DNA of 64,000 nt, taken from positions 1,240,001 through 1,304,000 of the forward strand of contig NC_063270.1 in the NCBI RefSeq assembly GCF_910591885.1, written 5' to 3'. This document shows positions 47,614 to 61,679 of the stretch, one piece after another. The number at the start of each line of letters is the position of its first letter. The first letter of the stretch is position 1. The notes beneath the pieces were generated by a model. The model was not told the DNA's origin, did not search any database, and saw nothing but the letters and a program-made list of their open reading frames with translations. This DNA comes from Bombus terrestris. Taxonomy: Eukaryota > Arthropoda > Insecta > Hymenoptera > Apidae. A program made the translations under genes and the position numbers.

Positions 47614-50600
47614 GGAAGACACGCGTCACATTACCTATCCAAGCGCTAACGCTACAGACAGCCCCACGATTTGCAGGCCAGATAACGAAACCAGACAAGG
47701 AACCAAGGGAAAAGCGCAAGAACGTTAGGGAGCGAAGAGACGTTGAGGATGAAAACGGGACAAAGAAGCCGATAATGACGCCATCTGGCCTGCGTCGCAA
47801 AACTTTCTAGGAGTTTTAATACACCAGCGACGAGGTCGAAGCCTTCCTTCGACTTGGTTCGATGAAATAAAGGCCGTCTCGCTTATTCCGACGACGATTC
47901 TTTTTGTCCTAGAGTCGTGATCGCATGGAAGAGGATTAAAGGTCGATTGTTGAGAGGCTGTTCGTCGTATTGATTGATCGAAAGGAAGAATCTGGATTTA
48001 GAAAGTTTGTAACGAGACATAAATGTATCTCCAAGGGGGGAAAAGATTGCGGTAATAAGGCTCTATGAAATAATCCGACTGTAGATTTAAAGAGTGTTAA
48101 TTGCAAGATCCGTAGCTGTGAAACGATAATGATAAATAATGGTAATTTCTTTCAGTTTTGATAAAAAGTAAAATTGCGGTTACACTGTCGCCATACAGTA
48201 CCATTTTTTACACTGTCTCGGCTAGCTTGCGTTACCTAAGCACCATCCTAAAAATTTCAAGAATGCTACTCCATCTTGACTATACATGCTTGACAGATTA
48301 CCCTACAAACTTCTCCATTAAGTGCAACATTATAAACGATGCACGAAAGATGCGCCAGGAAGCCACTCTGTTGTATAAAGTTCAAACGTTTTTCATTCAC
48401 CATAGCCAACGAAACAAACGACACGATCCTTGAAATGGATTTCAACCGATTCAAGATTCCACCGATCCGTCTTTCCGACTCCATTTTTATCTCGGAGAAA
48501 CACGTTTTCCGATCGCGACGAATAAGAGGATTTTTAAAGACGGAGTCAAGAGGACCGTCGAATGTCATGAGGTCGTGAAATGAAAGGAAATTATTGAGCT
48601 AATTGCTGATAAGTTGTTAGGCGAAACACTTGAATCGAAGGTGATGGTGGCAACCAGAAGGAAAGACCAAAAGGAGGGGACTGGTGTGCCACATCAATCG
48701 GCCAGAAGGAGAATTTTTCCTCTTTCCTGCGACCTGGCGAGACCCTCTCCCGTTTTCCGCCTCTCCAGACGGAAATATGCGAAGCCGTGTGCGGCGAAAA
48801 GCTTGGACGCTTAATTGGACAAAGCCCCAACCTTACTTGGTGAGGGCCGGGACGCAATATGCCAAAAAAAAAAAAAGAAAGAGGAGAGGTACAGGGGGAA
48901 AGGAAAAAAATGAATCACTTCTCGCAGGAACTGGGGGTGCGTACGAGTGGATGACAGTCCGCGCGTAAAAGTTGTCTAGGGGATGGTACAAGAATTAACA
49001 GCCCGGTCAAAAAGCAAGTTTCTGGATGAGGATGGAAACTTAAAGCTCAAGTCGTCTGTCATCGTTCGACTTTCTCCTACACGACCACTTTCAGAGATCG
49101 AAAGCGCAATTACACGACCAATTAATTGCGAGAAATAGATCGAGTTACGGAATAAATTGAGAATGTTATGCGGTTTTCGGATTTGTGGTCATTTTTTAAT
49201 GATACTGTCATAGATGATAGATTTTCGCGACTACACATACGTAAATGATCAGTTAAGCCACTCAGAAGCTACATCAATCAAGTTTACAAATTAAAAAGTA
49301 CTTAAAGTACAAAGAAGTGAACACTGAATACACTACACTATGCCATACAACAACTGCATTTCGTGACGTAATGTTATGAGAAAGAAAAGATAAATGAAAA
49401 TGAAACGTAAGCAATTGTCGAAAGCCTAAATAAAGCTAAGCATAAGACAAACAACGAAGGCGAGAAGTTGGCGGATATATCTATACTTCCTCATTTTCCT
49501 TCTGCCATGTCTCAAGCCCGCTTGAAAGTTGGCGCGCCATTAAGGTACTCTATTTGCACTGTCGGCAGCCACGTCGTTTGATATTAATGTTTTTCTTGCG
49601 ATGTGTTTCGTGTGCCGGTAATTACCGGAGCAAATAGCTGACGTGAAAGAGAGACGGGAAGTAATAAAGAAACGTGACACGAAGCTACGACCGAAGAATC
49701 AACGTTTCCCGAACAGTGAATTAATTCAGCAGAATAACAACCGAAGTCGAAAGTGATGTAACTTAACCCCCATTCGATATAATATAAGAACAACTTTTAT
49801 ATATCAGAATTGACGTTAACATGACAAATGTTGTACGAGATAGTATTCGCAGTATAATAGAAGATGACTTCTAATAATATGAAGATAAATTAATAATACG
49901 AAAAACTACACGAGAGAAACTTACTTTTGTAATTATTTGTTACTAATTGAAGTATTTAGAAAATATACCGTAAATTTCTCTAATTATTTTTACTCCTGTT
50001 AACAAATTTTATGCTGTATTTTCAACCATTTTCTATCGTGACAAATGCTCTGTTTAAACTTCCATTCGTATTTCAAACCATTTACCCTCGTTACCTCGAA
50101 CTCATTCCGAAAAAAGCGAACGAAATAAAATACAATTATAACACAAAGTCCATCGAATCTAGAAAGCAGTTAAACGGCCAGCAATCAGAGCCGCGTTTAC
50201 GCGATTTTTCCGGCGTGAAAATTAATTTTCAACGAAACGCGCGTGGTGTCCCTCGGCGACGAGCGTTATTATCCCGTTCCAGCATGTTATGTTATTTCGA
50301 AAACGGGAAAGGCAGAAGCGAGGAGCAAATCTGCCGACCAACCGGCGCGTCTCGCAATGCTCGCTCATTTGTCTCGTAGCGACTAATGAAATTATAGCCA
50401 CCGGTCTGGCACGGTCATTTCTTCGGGCTATCTTCTTCCTCGCAAACTCCTTGTTCTCTCCCTGTTACTCTCCACCGCGTTCCTGTTCTATTGTTACACT
50501 TGATCGCGAGCGAGAAACAAGGACACAGAAGGAAAGGAGCGTCTGGTCGAAGGAGCGGGGCTTTCCCGAAGGAATAGGAAGGAAAATTGCGGGGAAACTT

Positions 50601-53600
50601 GTTTCGCGGATATCTCTTTGAGCACTTCTCGCAGATGACGGGAGACAACGGCCGATATTGCGACGCTCGTCCAGCGAAGCCTCGTTCGAACAAGAGAATC
50701 GCGTTATGGCGCAACGTCGAGGTGAAGAGGCCAAGGGAAAAATCAGTGCTCGTTGGATATTGCAAATGAAATCAGCTAAAAATACAGCTAAGAAGCTGTA
50801 AAAAATAATTATAAGGAATTAAGAGTGAAAGATTTAGATTTGATCATTTTAGGTTCGTGAAAGTTTTTGAAGCTTCTCACTTTTACAAATTCTTGGGGAA
50901 TTTATTGGTACTCATAATAAGTTACAAGGTAATAAATATAAATCTTATATATCACTCTGAATAGCATAAAAAGTAACATGTAACGGAACTTTCGACGTAA
51001 TTTCCACAACTTATATTACAAGCCTCCATCCTCGGATTACCAAAACGTTCCATCATAGCATTTGCCACCCCAATGGAGTTCAGGTAGGAAAAAAATTTAT
51101 ATTAGCATCCCCAGCGGTTTATCAAGATATGTTAATTCAACATGTATATATAGCAGGCCCTTCGATGATACTAGGAGCGGCACTTAAACGAAAGGTTAAC
51201 CTGCCGTTCGTAGGCCAGGCATATCCCCGAATCCAGTTATCAGCTAATGAAAAGAAGAGCGGCTGCTCAATCTGCTCTGTTCACAGTGGCTCATAACGGC
51301 CTCTAAGATCAGGGGTGGCACGGCAAGCTTGCCCCGGGAACGGCTTATCTCGCTCAGGATTTTTTAAGATTAGCCTCCTGTGTCGTATTAAGCAAGGACC
51401 GTTTAAGCTCACTTGTACGGATTGGGGATGCCGACCCCTGAATATCTCCACAACCTTTTTTTTCTTCGACCTCGCCCCCCTCCCCCGAGAAGCACGATGG
51501 TGCACGTAAATAGCTACTTGTCGGATCATTTTGAAAACCTGCATGCAGCTTCACCACCACGTGGAAATCAAGTCTCTCGTGGAATAGCATTATGGTGAAA
51601 AATTGAAGATGAAATCGATATGAACTCTCTTTAAACGGTCTCCGAGGAATTGGAAGCTAAGAAGTGCACAGGGGAGTCTTTATGATCTGCATTCTAATCT
51701 TACAGGAAATAAATTAAGTACCACGTATTTACAACGGAAATTTTCCATCGAAAGATCAGACGTATTCCCGTTTAAAGGGAAGTTATACCGTGTACCTAAG
51801 CATGAAACGAACCTCGTGAATTGCCCTCGATGAAAACAACGATATTTCCAAAGAGAACACGATCTTAAGACATTGAACGATTTCTTCTGTTTGGCGAGGC
51901 GTTTCCGCGAAACATTAATATTATTATTTCAACGATTGAGCACGGCTCGTAGCGGACTCGTTTATTTTTCTTTCGCTTTCCAGCATGAACGCCGTGAACG
52001 GGTTTCTATCATCCCCCTACTGGCCGGCCCTCCGCCACTTTCATCCGTTCGTGGCAAACGGTTTTTCCCGCAATTTCCTCGGGACTGCTTGTTACGCAAG
52101 TTTTCCACCCCAATTGACTGCCCCCTCCTCGGCCAGATTATTTTTATAATTTTTCTTGGCGCCCGCCCTCTCGTCATGGGAGCAACCCTTTGGCCGCCTT
52201 GAAGCGAGACAAGGCTCACCCCTCGTACGGCCCTGCACCTGCTCGCCGTTAATTTTTATTAGGCGAGCGAATGACGCGGGAGCACCTCCACCTCGATTAA
52301 CAAAGCTGTCTGTAAGGTCTCCTTGCCTCGTATAAGGCGTTTTAATTACATCGGCCGACGAGGAAACTTTTTTCATTTTCACGGGGTGAAGTCGCTTTAA
52401 AAAATTCAGAGGAATTAATCTATTTATGAAAACATGCCTGCACGTATTGAAAGCAGGACGTTCACGTTGAATATTGTCTACGTTCCTCCTACCCCTGCAA
52501 TTTCACTGAATACAGAACGTATGTAACATTCTGATTTAGGGTAAATCGTAGTAAAGTTTTAATGCGAAATATGGAAGAACGTGTGCTTCTTCATCTCACA
52601 ACGTAATCTTCCTTTTTGCTGTGGCTTTCATTTTATTACGTATATTGGCGCTTTTGCAGCCTCATATTGCTTTTAGTGTTTTCATTTCTTCTTCGTAAAA
52701 CGTTTATTAAACGTTTATTAAATGTTCATCACGAAATTATAATTGTAATCATACGTTGCATTTTTTTTTTGTAGTTATAATCTCGTTCTCTCCACAGCTT
52801 TAATACAGTTATAGTGTTATATAGATATAGTTATAGTACAGTTTCTCAAGATACCTTACTGACTATGAACCAATTGAGTAAAATATCAAATTTCATATTT
52901 GTCAAGCTGCTTTCAACCTAATGAATGTATAATAAAATTACAAACTACCCTTAATTACGATTTTAAAAGGCGTGAACCATATAAAAATGTTCCTAAATTA
53001 GCATGAAACCATTACACCTTTGATTATAATACAGTATCAGAATTAATAATTATATTGGAATTAATTTCGATCAGTAACAGGTTCGCCAATTACAGTTTTA
53101 CCTTTCTTGTGCAGTCGAAATCTGAACCCTGGAAGCGATTCCGCGATGCGAATGAGGGCAAGCAGGCATGTAGAACAATAAAGTAATCAGAGGAGCTTTT
53201 CAAATCGAGCGCCCAGGAGAAGGGGCGCGTTCACGAAAAACTCCGCAGAGGTTTAAAATGTGGGCAACCACTCGAGGCTTGGTAGGGTGAGAGAACGTCG
53301 AGAGTTCCTACATTTTACGAACCATTGTACACGCTCCTTCCGCATCGAAAGAATTTTAATATTTGCCAATTTAGCCGGCGTCCGAGAGGTAAAGAGCCGA
53401 GCTACCCTCGGCGCGATAACCACATCAAGGCGCCTCCGTCGGTTCAACTTTTGCCTTTGCATCGGTCAGCTTGCACACCGGCCGAAGAAAGAACGGAAAC
53501 GAACTCCCACGAAATAGCCGAGCCCCCGGAATCAACCGCGGCCACGGAAATAATAAAAGGAATCCGCCAGCCTACGGGAAACGATCGCCTTTCGCGTCGA

Positions 53601-54177
53601 ATTAAACGCGAAGACTCACGCATCCTGTTTTTACCAACTATTTCTACTGTCTGCGTTATTCGCGTGGAAATTCCGCGAATGTTTCCGAAACTGAAATCGA
53701 AATACGTGAATCTGTAATTTTAAGCAGCGTTATAAAGCAATCTGTAAGAAGATGCTGTAAATCGATTTATATTGTAATATAATGGTTAAGCCCGTTTGGC
53801 CAGTTATTGTACGTTACTACTTATCTTGTTTAATAAAACTGTCCAATCTGTCTAACCACGTCGTACTTACATTGTGCAGTATAACTATTTAATATGTCTG
53901 AGCAAGAATTAGGCATTACTACTTATATCCTATAACGAAATTGTTGGATTTGTCTGAACGGTTACTAGGTTACTCTTCTACTTACATCTTCTTAATATAA
54001 TAATATGAAATAATACTAGCACATAGCAGTAATTAATCAATTAATAAATATCAAAATTTAAGCAAATATATTCCTGATAATCTTCTTATACTACTACTGA
54101 GTACCATAGTCTCTTTTTCAACATAATTTTCAAATTAAAAACTACTGTTCACCATCGTAGAAAAACCTCACGATTGT
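47614..54177. other. Noncoding DNA with CpG-rich blocks
   Basis: CpG-rich parts lie at about 47620-47930, 48430-48970, 50180-50740, 51870-52400 and 53080-53700, with AT-rich spacers between. A 12-base palindrome GGCAAGCTTGCC at 51322-51333 and an 11-bp direct repeat (ACGTTTATTAA twice, 52700-52721) are of chance-level length. No exon supported. Confidence 0.45.
53814..53990. repeat. Diverged tandem duplication, period about 102 bases
   Basis: The segment beginning TTACTACTTAT at 53814 recurs at 53916. Further in, AACTGTCCAATCTGTCTAAC of the first copy corresponds to AATTGTTGGATTTGTCTGAAC of the second, and both contain TACTTACAT. The match is patchy, so the duplication would be old. Confidence 0.35.
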
Positions 54178-54774
54178 CTAATATGGAAGAAGCATACGGA
54201 GGAGAGTGGACACAAGCGACCATGGCATCGCAGTGAACTTTGATATTTCGTAATTCCATTGCTCGCAATTAGGGCCGGTAATTACCATAACCATTAGCGG
54301 GCCAGCGGGACGCAGCACCGAGAAACTACTCGGAACACTCTGGGATACCCAGGCTGTGTCCTGGACATAAATACTGGTGGTCAGCCCGCCGTAGGAATGG
54401 CCACCATCCAGTGGCAGTGCCGCGCCAACTCCGGCGACCTAGCCGGACACACAATCAGGAACTTGCCTGAGGAATGCTACCGCAGTCAGTTTCTTAGGGT
54501 GGTCGAATTAAACTCGTTCCATGCGCCAACAGAACCAACGTTCTGGGCCGCGACGAAAGACGACCGAGCTTCGAGTCGGAAACGATGGAACGCGACCAAA
54601 CTCTTGCATGAAGATAGACGTTTCGTTGGAATCGTGTGTTCCGATTGGACTTCTGTCCGGGGCATGAATTTGATCAACATTTCTGAATTTCATCTTGCCA
54701 TTTTCTTCTTCTATGAAGAATATGTAACACAGAAAACTTGCGTAGGGGCTTTTGAGAAATTATTTATTTATTAA
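54178..54774. other. GC-rich block open on both strands
   Basis: On the plus strand a frame is open from 54298 to 54774, with an ATG at 54397 (125 codons from there). On the minus strand a frame is open from 54438 down to the stop at 54178-54180 (86 codons). The minus frame has a plausible residue mix (a Leu-Pro-Leu-Asp-Gly-Gly start and Ser/Val/Thr-rich middle) and ends near possible splice signals, but no family is recognised. The sharp GC-rich core at about 54270-54480 stands out from its AT-rich neighbours and may be conserved. No gene is called. Confidence 0.18.
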
Positions 54775-57700
54775 AGCTTGATAATATTGGTACAACGAGA
54801 TTTGATAAAACATATGGTGATATGATTAAATCGTAGTAGATTTAGATATGTGAGTTAATGAATTTTGAAAATGAAAGTTTATTGAATGAAAATTTCCATT
54901 TTCTAGCAGATAATGCTAGATTTTATTAAATTTTCAATACTCTCCACTAAATTAATATTTCAAGTATCTAAAATAATGAATGGAGAGAATATTCTACACC
55001 GAATTAAACGTAAACTGTGTAAATTTGAATGCTCTAATACCCGAATATCACTTTTATTCTCGGCCTCATGTGTCGTAATACCACATTCACGTACGAGTTT
55101 GTCCCACGGAGAATGACCGATTAATAAATTCGCGGTCGAAGTAAGGTTCGCGGGTGCGATATACTTACTGGATGGTGCAAGGGAATTCAATTAATCCAGT
55201 GTATCGAGTCCAGGCTAGACGCGGATACACCGGTCAGATGCCTGAAATATCCAATTTTCTGAATGGAAAAGCACATTAGCTGAATGTTTAATTGCTACTC
55301 GGGATCAGGAGTGGCCGCTGGCAAGGCACCGCGGCTGCATTTTCCCTGCAGCAGCCCAAACAACTTTGCCTCTACCTCCATTTGCTTGTATTTTCCACCG
55401 TCTCCACACGATTTCTCTCTTTTCATCCCATTCTCTCTGTTTCTCCGGGATCTCCTTCACCGTTCCACGTATTCACCGTCTCTTTTTCTCACGGCCACGC
55501 TCGCCCGCTTGTTTCTCAGTCTCTCCGCGGCGGTATCAATTAATCTGCCCTCTCTGACCCTCTTCACGGGGTGCGTTCACCCCGCGCGCGACGGTATTTC
55601 CGGCAGAAACTTCGTTTCGCAGTCTATGGGGCACTCACCCTTAGCTCTACGTTTTCATTTCGCGAAACGCCGGCAAGGATCGGCCTGGACGTGTGCGAAG
55701 AAATCGCACACCATATCGTGCCTCGCTCGCATCAATTGCTAGACAGGTAAGGGATACTATAAATATTCTCTTATACGTAAACTGTCCAAAACTATGCATT
55801 TTAAGCCCGAATTTTGCAGTAGGCGATTGAATATTGTACTTGCATATGTATTTAAGAAGTTGAGTGTTAAGTTTTTCTCAAATTGTGTAAAGGTTATTAT
55901 TAAAAAATTAGGGATGTATGGATATTTTTGGAAATATTCCAAAATATTTTAAGACGTTTTCAGATTAATTATAAACACACACGACTGGTTAACCATTCAG
56001 CTGATACTACCGACTTTAGCAGCAGTCCATTTGCCTGATCCCATTCCGGCAGGTTCGTAAGTCCCGCGGGATGTGAGATGTCCCGAAGTCGATAGTGATT
56101 AAAACTTTGACTTAAACTACCTGGCTAGAACTCGGCTGGCTATTCAGGGATTGATTTGGTATTCCGAATATGTGACATCTCGTGAGTTCGACGCAACGAG
56201 ACGATCCATTGCGCGAGGAATGAGAATTGACGCGAACGCGACAGTAATAATCAATGTCGATCGCAAGAACGTCCTGTTTTTAAATTAGGCTCGGTCGGTT
56301 TCACTGTGTTTGTGCAGAGAACTTTTAGTGAATTTATGGCATTATCCAGATTCGAATATTATCTTTGTTTTCAAAGAATCGTTTCAGGAAAGAGGATATA
56401 CTAACGCCATTGTTTCTTTTCATATAGAATATGAAACGTAAAAATAACGTGAATCATTTATTGTCTTGATTAAATTATTTGTAGAGCCTTAAGGCTTCCA
56501 CAGCCAGGATTGTCGCTATTCAGACTGTTGTACTTAATATAATAGTGTGGTGAATTTTTTCTAATTGTTCATAAAATACAAGTTAAATGTTTTATGGAAT
56601 AGTTTTGCAAAAAATATTCAATATTTATTTCCAGCTGCATCTGTCGTACACATTCATACAAGCAAGAACGTTTTTTGACACCCTACCAGAATTTTTCTTT
56701 CACGACGTAAAGATAAAGAACGAAACAGAGTATTAATGATACCGGCTGTTTATGTTATTTTAAGCAAGTAAGCACACGAGAATCGTGAGCTATATAGGGG
56801 TCACGGAATGCGGGCCTAAACGCCGACTAAGCAGCATGAAATTCTCATCGATCGAGCCGAACGACAATGTCGGCGTAGACATCGTAGACAGAGGCGCCAA
56901 GAAGGCCGACATGCCAATTTATAACGCACTAAAACCGTCGATGCGTATGATCCGTGTGCGTCACGCAGCACGCATCTACTACGAACACTATCTTCGAACA
57001 AACTACCATCCTCGAATTCATGAACGTTCACTACCAAAAATTTAAATACAAAGATCAACTAATTCTTTCCTTAAATCGTTTGAAAGAAAACAAAGGATAA
57101 AATCTTCACATATGGTAGGATATAAATAATTAAATAAATATTAAAATAAATATTTTACGTTTTGAAATTACGTTTAAATCCAAATGAGAGGACCGCGCGA
57201 CCACAGAAAAACCCGAGTCGCGCAAACATTTTTATCGGATTCTCTTCCTCCTTGAAAAGCAACCGAGAAATGTTTATCGTATATTACCGAGTAGCAAGGG
57301 CAGACAGTGGATACATTTGTTAGGATAAATTCCAGCTGTCTACGTGAACAGGAAAGACGGAGGAGCAGAGAGACAGAGAGGGAGACTGGCAGCGGTAGAA
57401 ACGGGTAGAAGTTTTGAAGCGTAACGAATTACTCGAATATTTAATATATATAGGTAGGTGATTTCGGATTTCGTTAGTGTGAAAAATAGTTGAGAACGAG
57501 GGGTCCGGTTAGACCGTATCAATTACCTAACTGCGTCAGAAAAAAAAGCAAAGAAATGAAAAAATGGGGAATAAAAACGGACGAAGCGAGCGTGATACGA
57601 TTGTCGCTCGCGTATCCCATTTGTCTGTCCCGAACTTTTTAATTAATAACATTATAGGGCAGTCGACGACCTGACTCGTGGAGGATCATGACTGGGAATA

Positions 57701-58340
57701 TCCGCACGGAGAAAGGGTTTTCCGCACGCCTACGTTGCGCGTGTATTTTCACTTTAATTCATCGCGCCCGGAACCGATGATTTTTATCCGAGCATATTTC
57801 ACGACGCAAAACCATTCTCAAACTGTGACAACACTTTGAGTGGCCGTACCTATCGGCTAATGGGATGAATAGATAGCTCGGGAGTGCAGCATGCATTCTG
57901 AACGCGTTGATAAAAATGAATCGCGATATCGCTTTGAACGAGATAATGGAGAAAAGTGAGATTGCTCTGTTAATTGAAATATTCGTGTCGTTTAAATGCT
58001 CGTTTGAAATATATTTTTGTGAATGTACTACTATAATTTAAAAAAGTACTTTATATTTGATAATTTCCTTCTTCTTTACATAATTTCGTGTAGGCAGAAA
58101 GCTTAATGGTTTTGGAAAAAACCGAGACACGTTCATTTACTTTTAACATTTGCTTCACGACTGACTGAAACTGATCATCAACGGTTTGTTGTCGGGGAAT
58201 GTTTAGATTATCGACGCTCGATCCGTTATGAAATCGATAACTGACACGGGTCCTCGAGAGAGATTTCCATGTGTTATCGCCTATAATCGTAATAAAATAA
58301 TAGAAATACAAATAGTGCATGTATAAAAACCAATAAACTT

Positions 58341-58360
58341 CATTTTCATTTTCATTTTCA
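58341..58360. repeat. (CATTTT)3 hexanucleotide repeat
   Basis: Three perfect CATTTT units followed by CA. Confidence 0.85.
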
Positions 58361-59368
58361 AGAATAAAATTTCTCTGATATAAAACCACGTACACGCCCA
58401 CGAGACGGAAGATTCAAGGACGTGAGAACTATGAAAGAATTGTTCGCAATTTCGGGGACCTCAGTGCTGCGGTTTTCGCGTCTCGCGTGCGCGCATTCTT
58501 ATTCTTGCGAAATAACCTTAAATTCTGTTTGCCAGTCCTTTTTACACAAAGAACCGATATGTAGATCGGGCGTGGGGGTCTCCTTCGTATGAAAGGCTAA
58601 TATCGTGCCACTACGTGTTCGGCGTACGCAACGCGTCAATGCAAAAGCGTACGAAAGACAGCGCGAGAAATTCGGTGCGGGGAAAGACTTGGAAAAAAAG
58701 GTGGAGAAAATTCGGACTATAAAACCATTGCTTTACGGATCATAGGAGGACGACTGCATTGAAACGACTTTCCTCCACGTTAGACGAGCGAAGCATGTTG
58801 CCAGCGACACGGCACAACCATGGATAATAAACGTCGTGGCGGTTTGCTCCCGAATTTATACGAGAAATTTTTACGAGCCTCCACATTGAACGTGTCGAGA
58901 CGATTTTCTACACACTGAAAATCGTTCACGTTGCGTGTCATCGCGATCTTTAATTCGTACACGGTTATTTCCTATATTCTCTTTCTTTTTTGACGGAGAC
59001 CCATTCATTTTGGTCGTGCAAGTTCGAATAAGTTAATAGAAGAAGTTGCGTAGCGGGAACCGCGGAAGTTTTCGAACTTTAGTTTACAAGGAAAAAGGAG
59101 GATTTTTCTTGGAATAATTATTTAAAATTTTAAACAGTGCTACAGCCGCGAGCGCGTGCTCCTTCTTATCAACTACAATGCTGGCTACAGGTACGTACTT
59201 CAGCCTGAGTGAATGTTTAATAATGAAAGGAGAAACGAGAATGAAGCCCTACCGTGCATAAATTTTTTAACGGAGATCAAATATAATGTGCTGTACGAAA
59301 TTCGAAGCAAACTTATGTGCAGGCTATCTAATTCGTACATTTAAGATTTATATATATCTTGCTAATTC

Positions 59369-59389
59369 TATATATATATAATATATATA
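59369..59389. repeat. (TA)n microsatellite with one interruption
   Basis: TA dinucleotides with a single AA break near 59380-59381, in AT-rich DNA. Confidence 0.85.
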
Positions 59390-59690
59390 CTTGATATGGT
59401 AAATGTAAAACGTTCGTTATTTATTATACATCCTATATCTATTTCTTATCTTCTCTAGTTTGAAACTTTTTATTCTCAAATATATTAGATGTAGAAACAG
59501 TAAATATTCTGCTAAATTTCATACTCACTAAGCTTGCCTGATCCCCTTGCAATAAAATCGACAGACTATCTCAACGACGATAAAATCACTGACTTACATT
59601 CCATAAAAGAATATGAGAACTTTGACATAAACGTAAGATCGTACATGGTGCAGTTATACATAGTATGTAAGTAGGCACTGGTTCAACTGG

Positions 59691-59745
59691 CCACGATGAG
59701 GTTTCTCGACGTAGCCGTCACCGACGTTCCATTTCCTCATCGTGG
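59691..59745. other. 11-bp perfect hairpin stem
   Basis: CCACGATGAGG at 59691-59701 and CCTCATCGTGG at 59735-59745 are exact reverse complements. Inside the 33-base loop, CGTC-ACC-GACG (59716-59726) can form a second small stem. It sits at the edge of a CpG-rich block (59690-60010) that has frames of about 100 codons open on both strands. Confidence 0.45.
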
Positions 59746-61657
59746 GTGGTACGTAGGAGCGACTTGTACTGCTTTCGGATGGAATAGGCGGGGTAGTAAC
59801 GTCTGGAGCGGACAGATCCCATTCCGGCTTGCAGATCTGCCACCCGCAACCCAGCCGCCCCTGAGCCTGACCGCGGATCGGACGCAAAAGTTTGCCTCGC
59901 TCTCGCTTCGCTCACCGCACCTTGCAGGTGAAACGACGGACTTTGCGTCGAAGAGAAATTTCGATAAGTGGCTGCTGGCCATATTGGCACTAGCGAGTGC
60001 TTGCCTCGTTGCTCGTGCATTCAGATAATTCATCGACTAGAATTACTTGTGTGATTTTCTTGTCTCTAATTGTACTACTTTTTTACTTATTTAATTAGCT
60101 TAGACAGAATGAATTTCAAGAAATTTCGTGATTACTCGATATAGAATATTATATTCAATTCCTTATATTGAATAACGTTTTTGGCTTGATCAGTAACTAT
60201 TGCAATTACGGGATTCAGAAGGACAACGCTATAAGTCATATTTTTGATCGTTTACTGACAAGCAGTTTTAAGATACGCGTCATTGTCAATCAACTTCATA
60301 TTAAATTGTTGTCTGTATATTATTTTGGATCTAAATATATCTCTTCATGCCCTTTAGAATTTTATAGTTTTATTGTCATTTTCACGCAACCTATAAACAA
60401 GCTTAATTATCAACGATTCTGCAGTAGTTCTGTAAAGAATGGTTCTTCATTTCTAAACTTACATCGTGCGGAAAATCGACCAGCTCGACATTCGTCGCTT
60501 CTTCCAAAATCTATTGTTCACCGATCATGCTTCTCCGGAGAGTGCATTTCATTTTCGTGAGTGCGCGTATACCGGCGTCTGCTGGAAAATTTATGAGCGG
60601 TCTCGAATGACCGCGTTCGTGGAATTTCGCGCAAGAAAATATCGCGGTACCGATTTTACATGTGATTTTACGATCCGAGGTGCTCGCGAGACAAGTCGAC
60701 AGTAAATACATTTGCCCTCCTATGAAACGCGATTCGGATCGCATGAGGTGAAATTCGTATCGGTTTAATGTGCAATTCTATTGGAATTGGAAACTGCATG
60801 GAAGAATATTTAGGAATTGACCGTAATTTTAACGTCTCTGATATTTCACAGCATTATTCAGTTCATAAAACGTGAAACTAAAAAATTAAATCGATGCATT
60901 TTTACACTTTGACATCTTTGAAATCGTAATTACGTGGAATTCCAAAACAGCGTAGTAAGGATTTGAACTATCGAACGTTAATGGATAATCTTGAATAAAA
61001 TCTGAATGTTACAAATTACAGTACACCACACGAATGTAACAACGAAAAAAGAAGTAAGAAAAAGAAATTATCAATGGTATTAGGAACTTCAGATTTTCCT
61101 AACTAGTACGACGCACCAGATGCGTATTCAAAGACTATAACACTACGGCTTTCGCCTGTTTACAAACATTGCAGCTGTATATTGAATTCGATCGTACATA
61201 CATGATAGAATTTTAAGCCATCAAGAATACGAATGTTTTTACATAATCAGTTACGAAAAATATTCCCAAGAGCCACGACAATATACGTCACAGAACGTAT
61301 TTCAATATTTTACAAAATTCTATGGTTCTGTAAATAATCAAAGCCTCGTTTATGATTATTATAAATAATATTTAGAACTGAGAAATGCCATACTCTAACC
61401 TGTGCATCTAAAAATATACGTGGAATTACAAAAGCACGTCAATTGAGCATCTACAGAGACAAATCCTACTCTCAAATAACAAATACTTAACAAAAAAGAA
61501 AAAAGAAGACGATATTATTAAAAGTTGAGACATTATTTCTAACACTAATGTGTTTCTATATTACTACAGATTAATATTTCAGAAATGTCTACGTTAATTT
61601 TACTATTTCGCATTTCTACCATCTTCGTGGCCTGACAACCTGACGGAGGGTAAAAGT

Positions 61658-61679
61658 GTCGTGTGACGCGTCAAGCGAC
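61658..61679. promoter_or_regulatory. 22-base palindrome around TGACGCGTCA
   Basis: TGACGCGTCA (61664-61673) is a perfect 10-base palindrome. It is flanked symmetrically by GTCG on the left and CGAC on the right after a 2-base mismatch on each side. The two TGACG half-sites resemble bZIP recognition sequences. A dimeric protein site is plausible; no promoter is evident nearby. Confidence 0.25.

Noticed and set aside
55284..55753. 152-codon frame followed by a good splice donor
   Set aside because: The frame closes at a stop just before the donor, and its content is pyrimidine-driven Ser/Phe/Leu. At most an untranslated exon.
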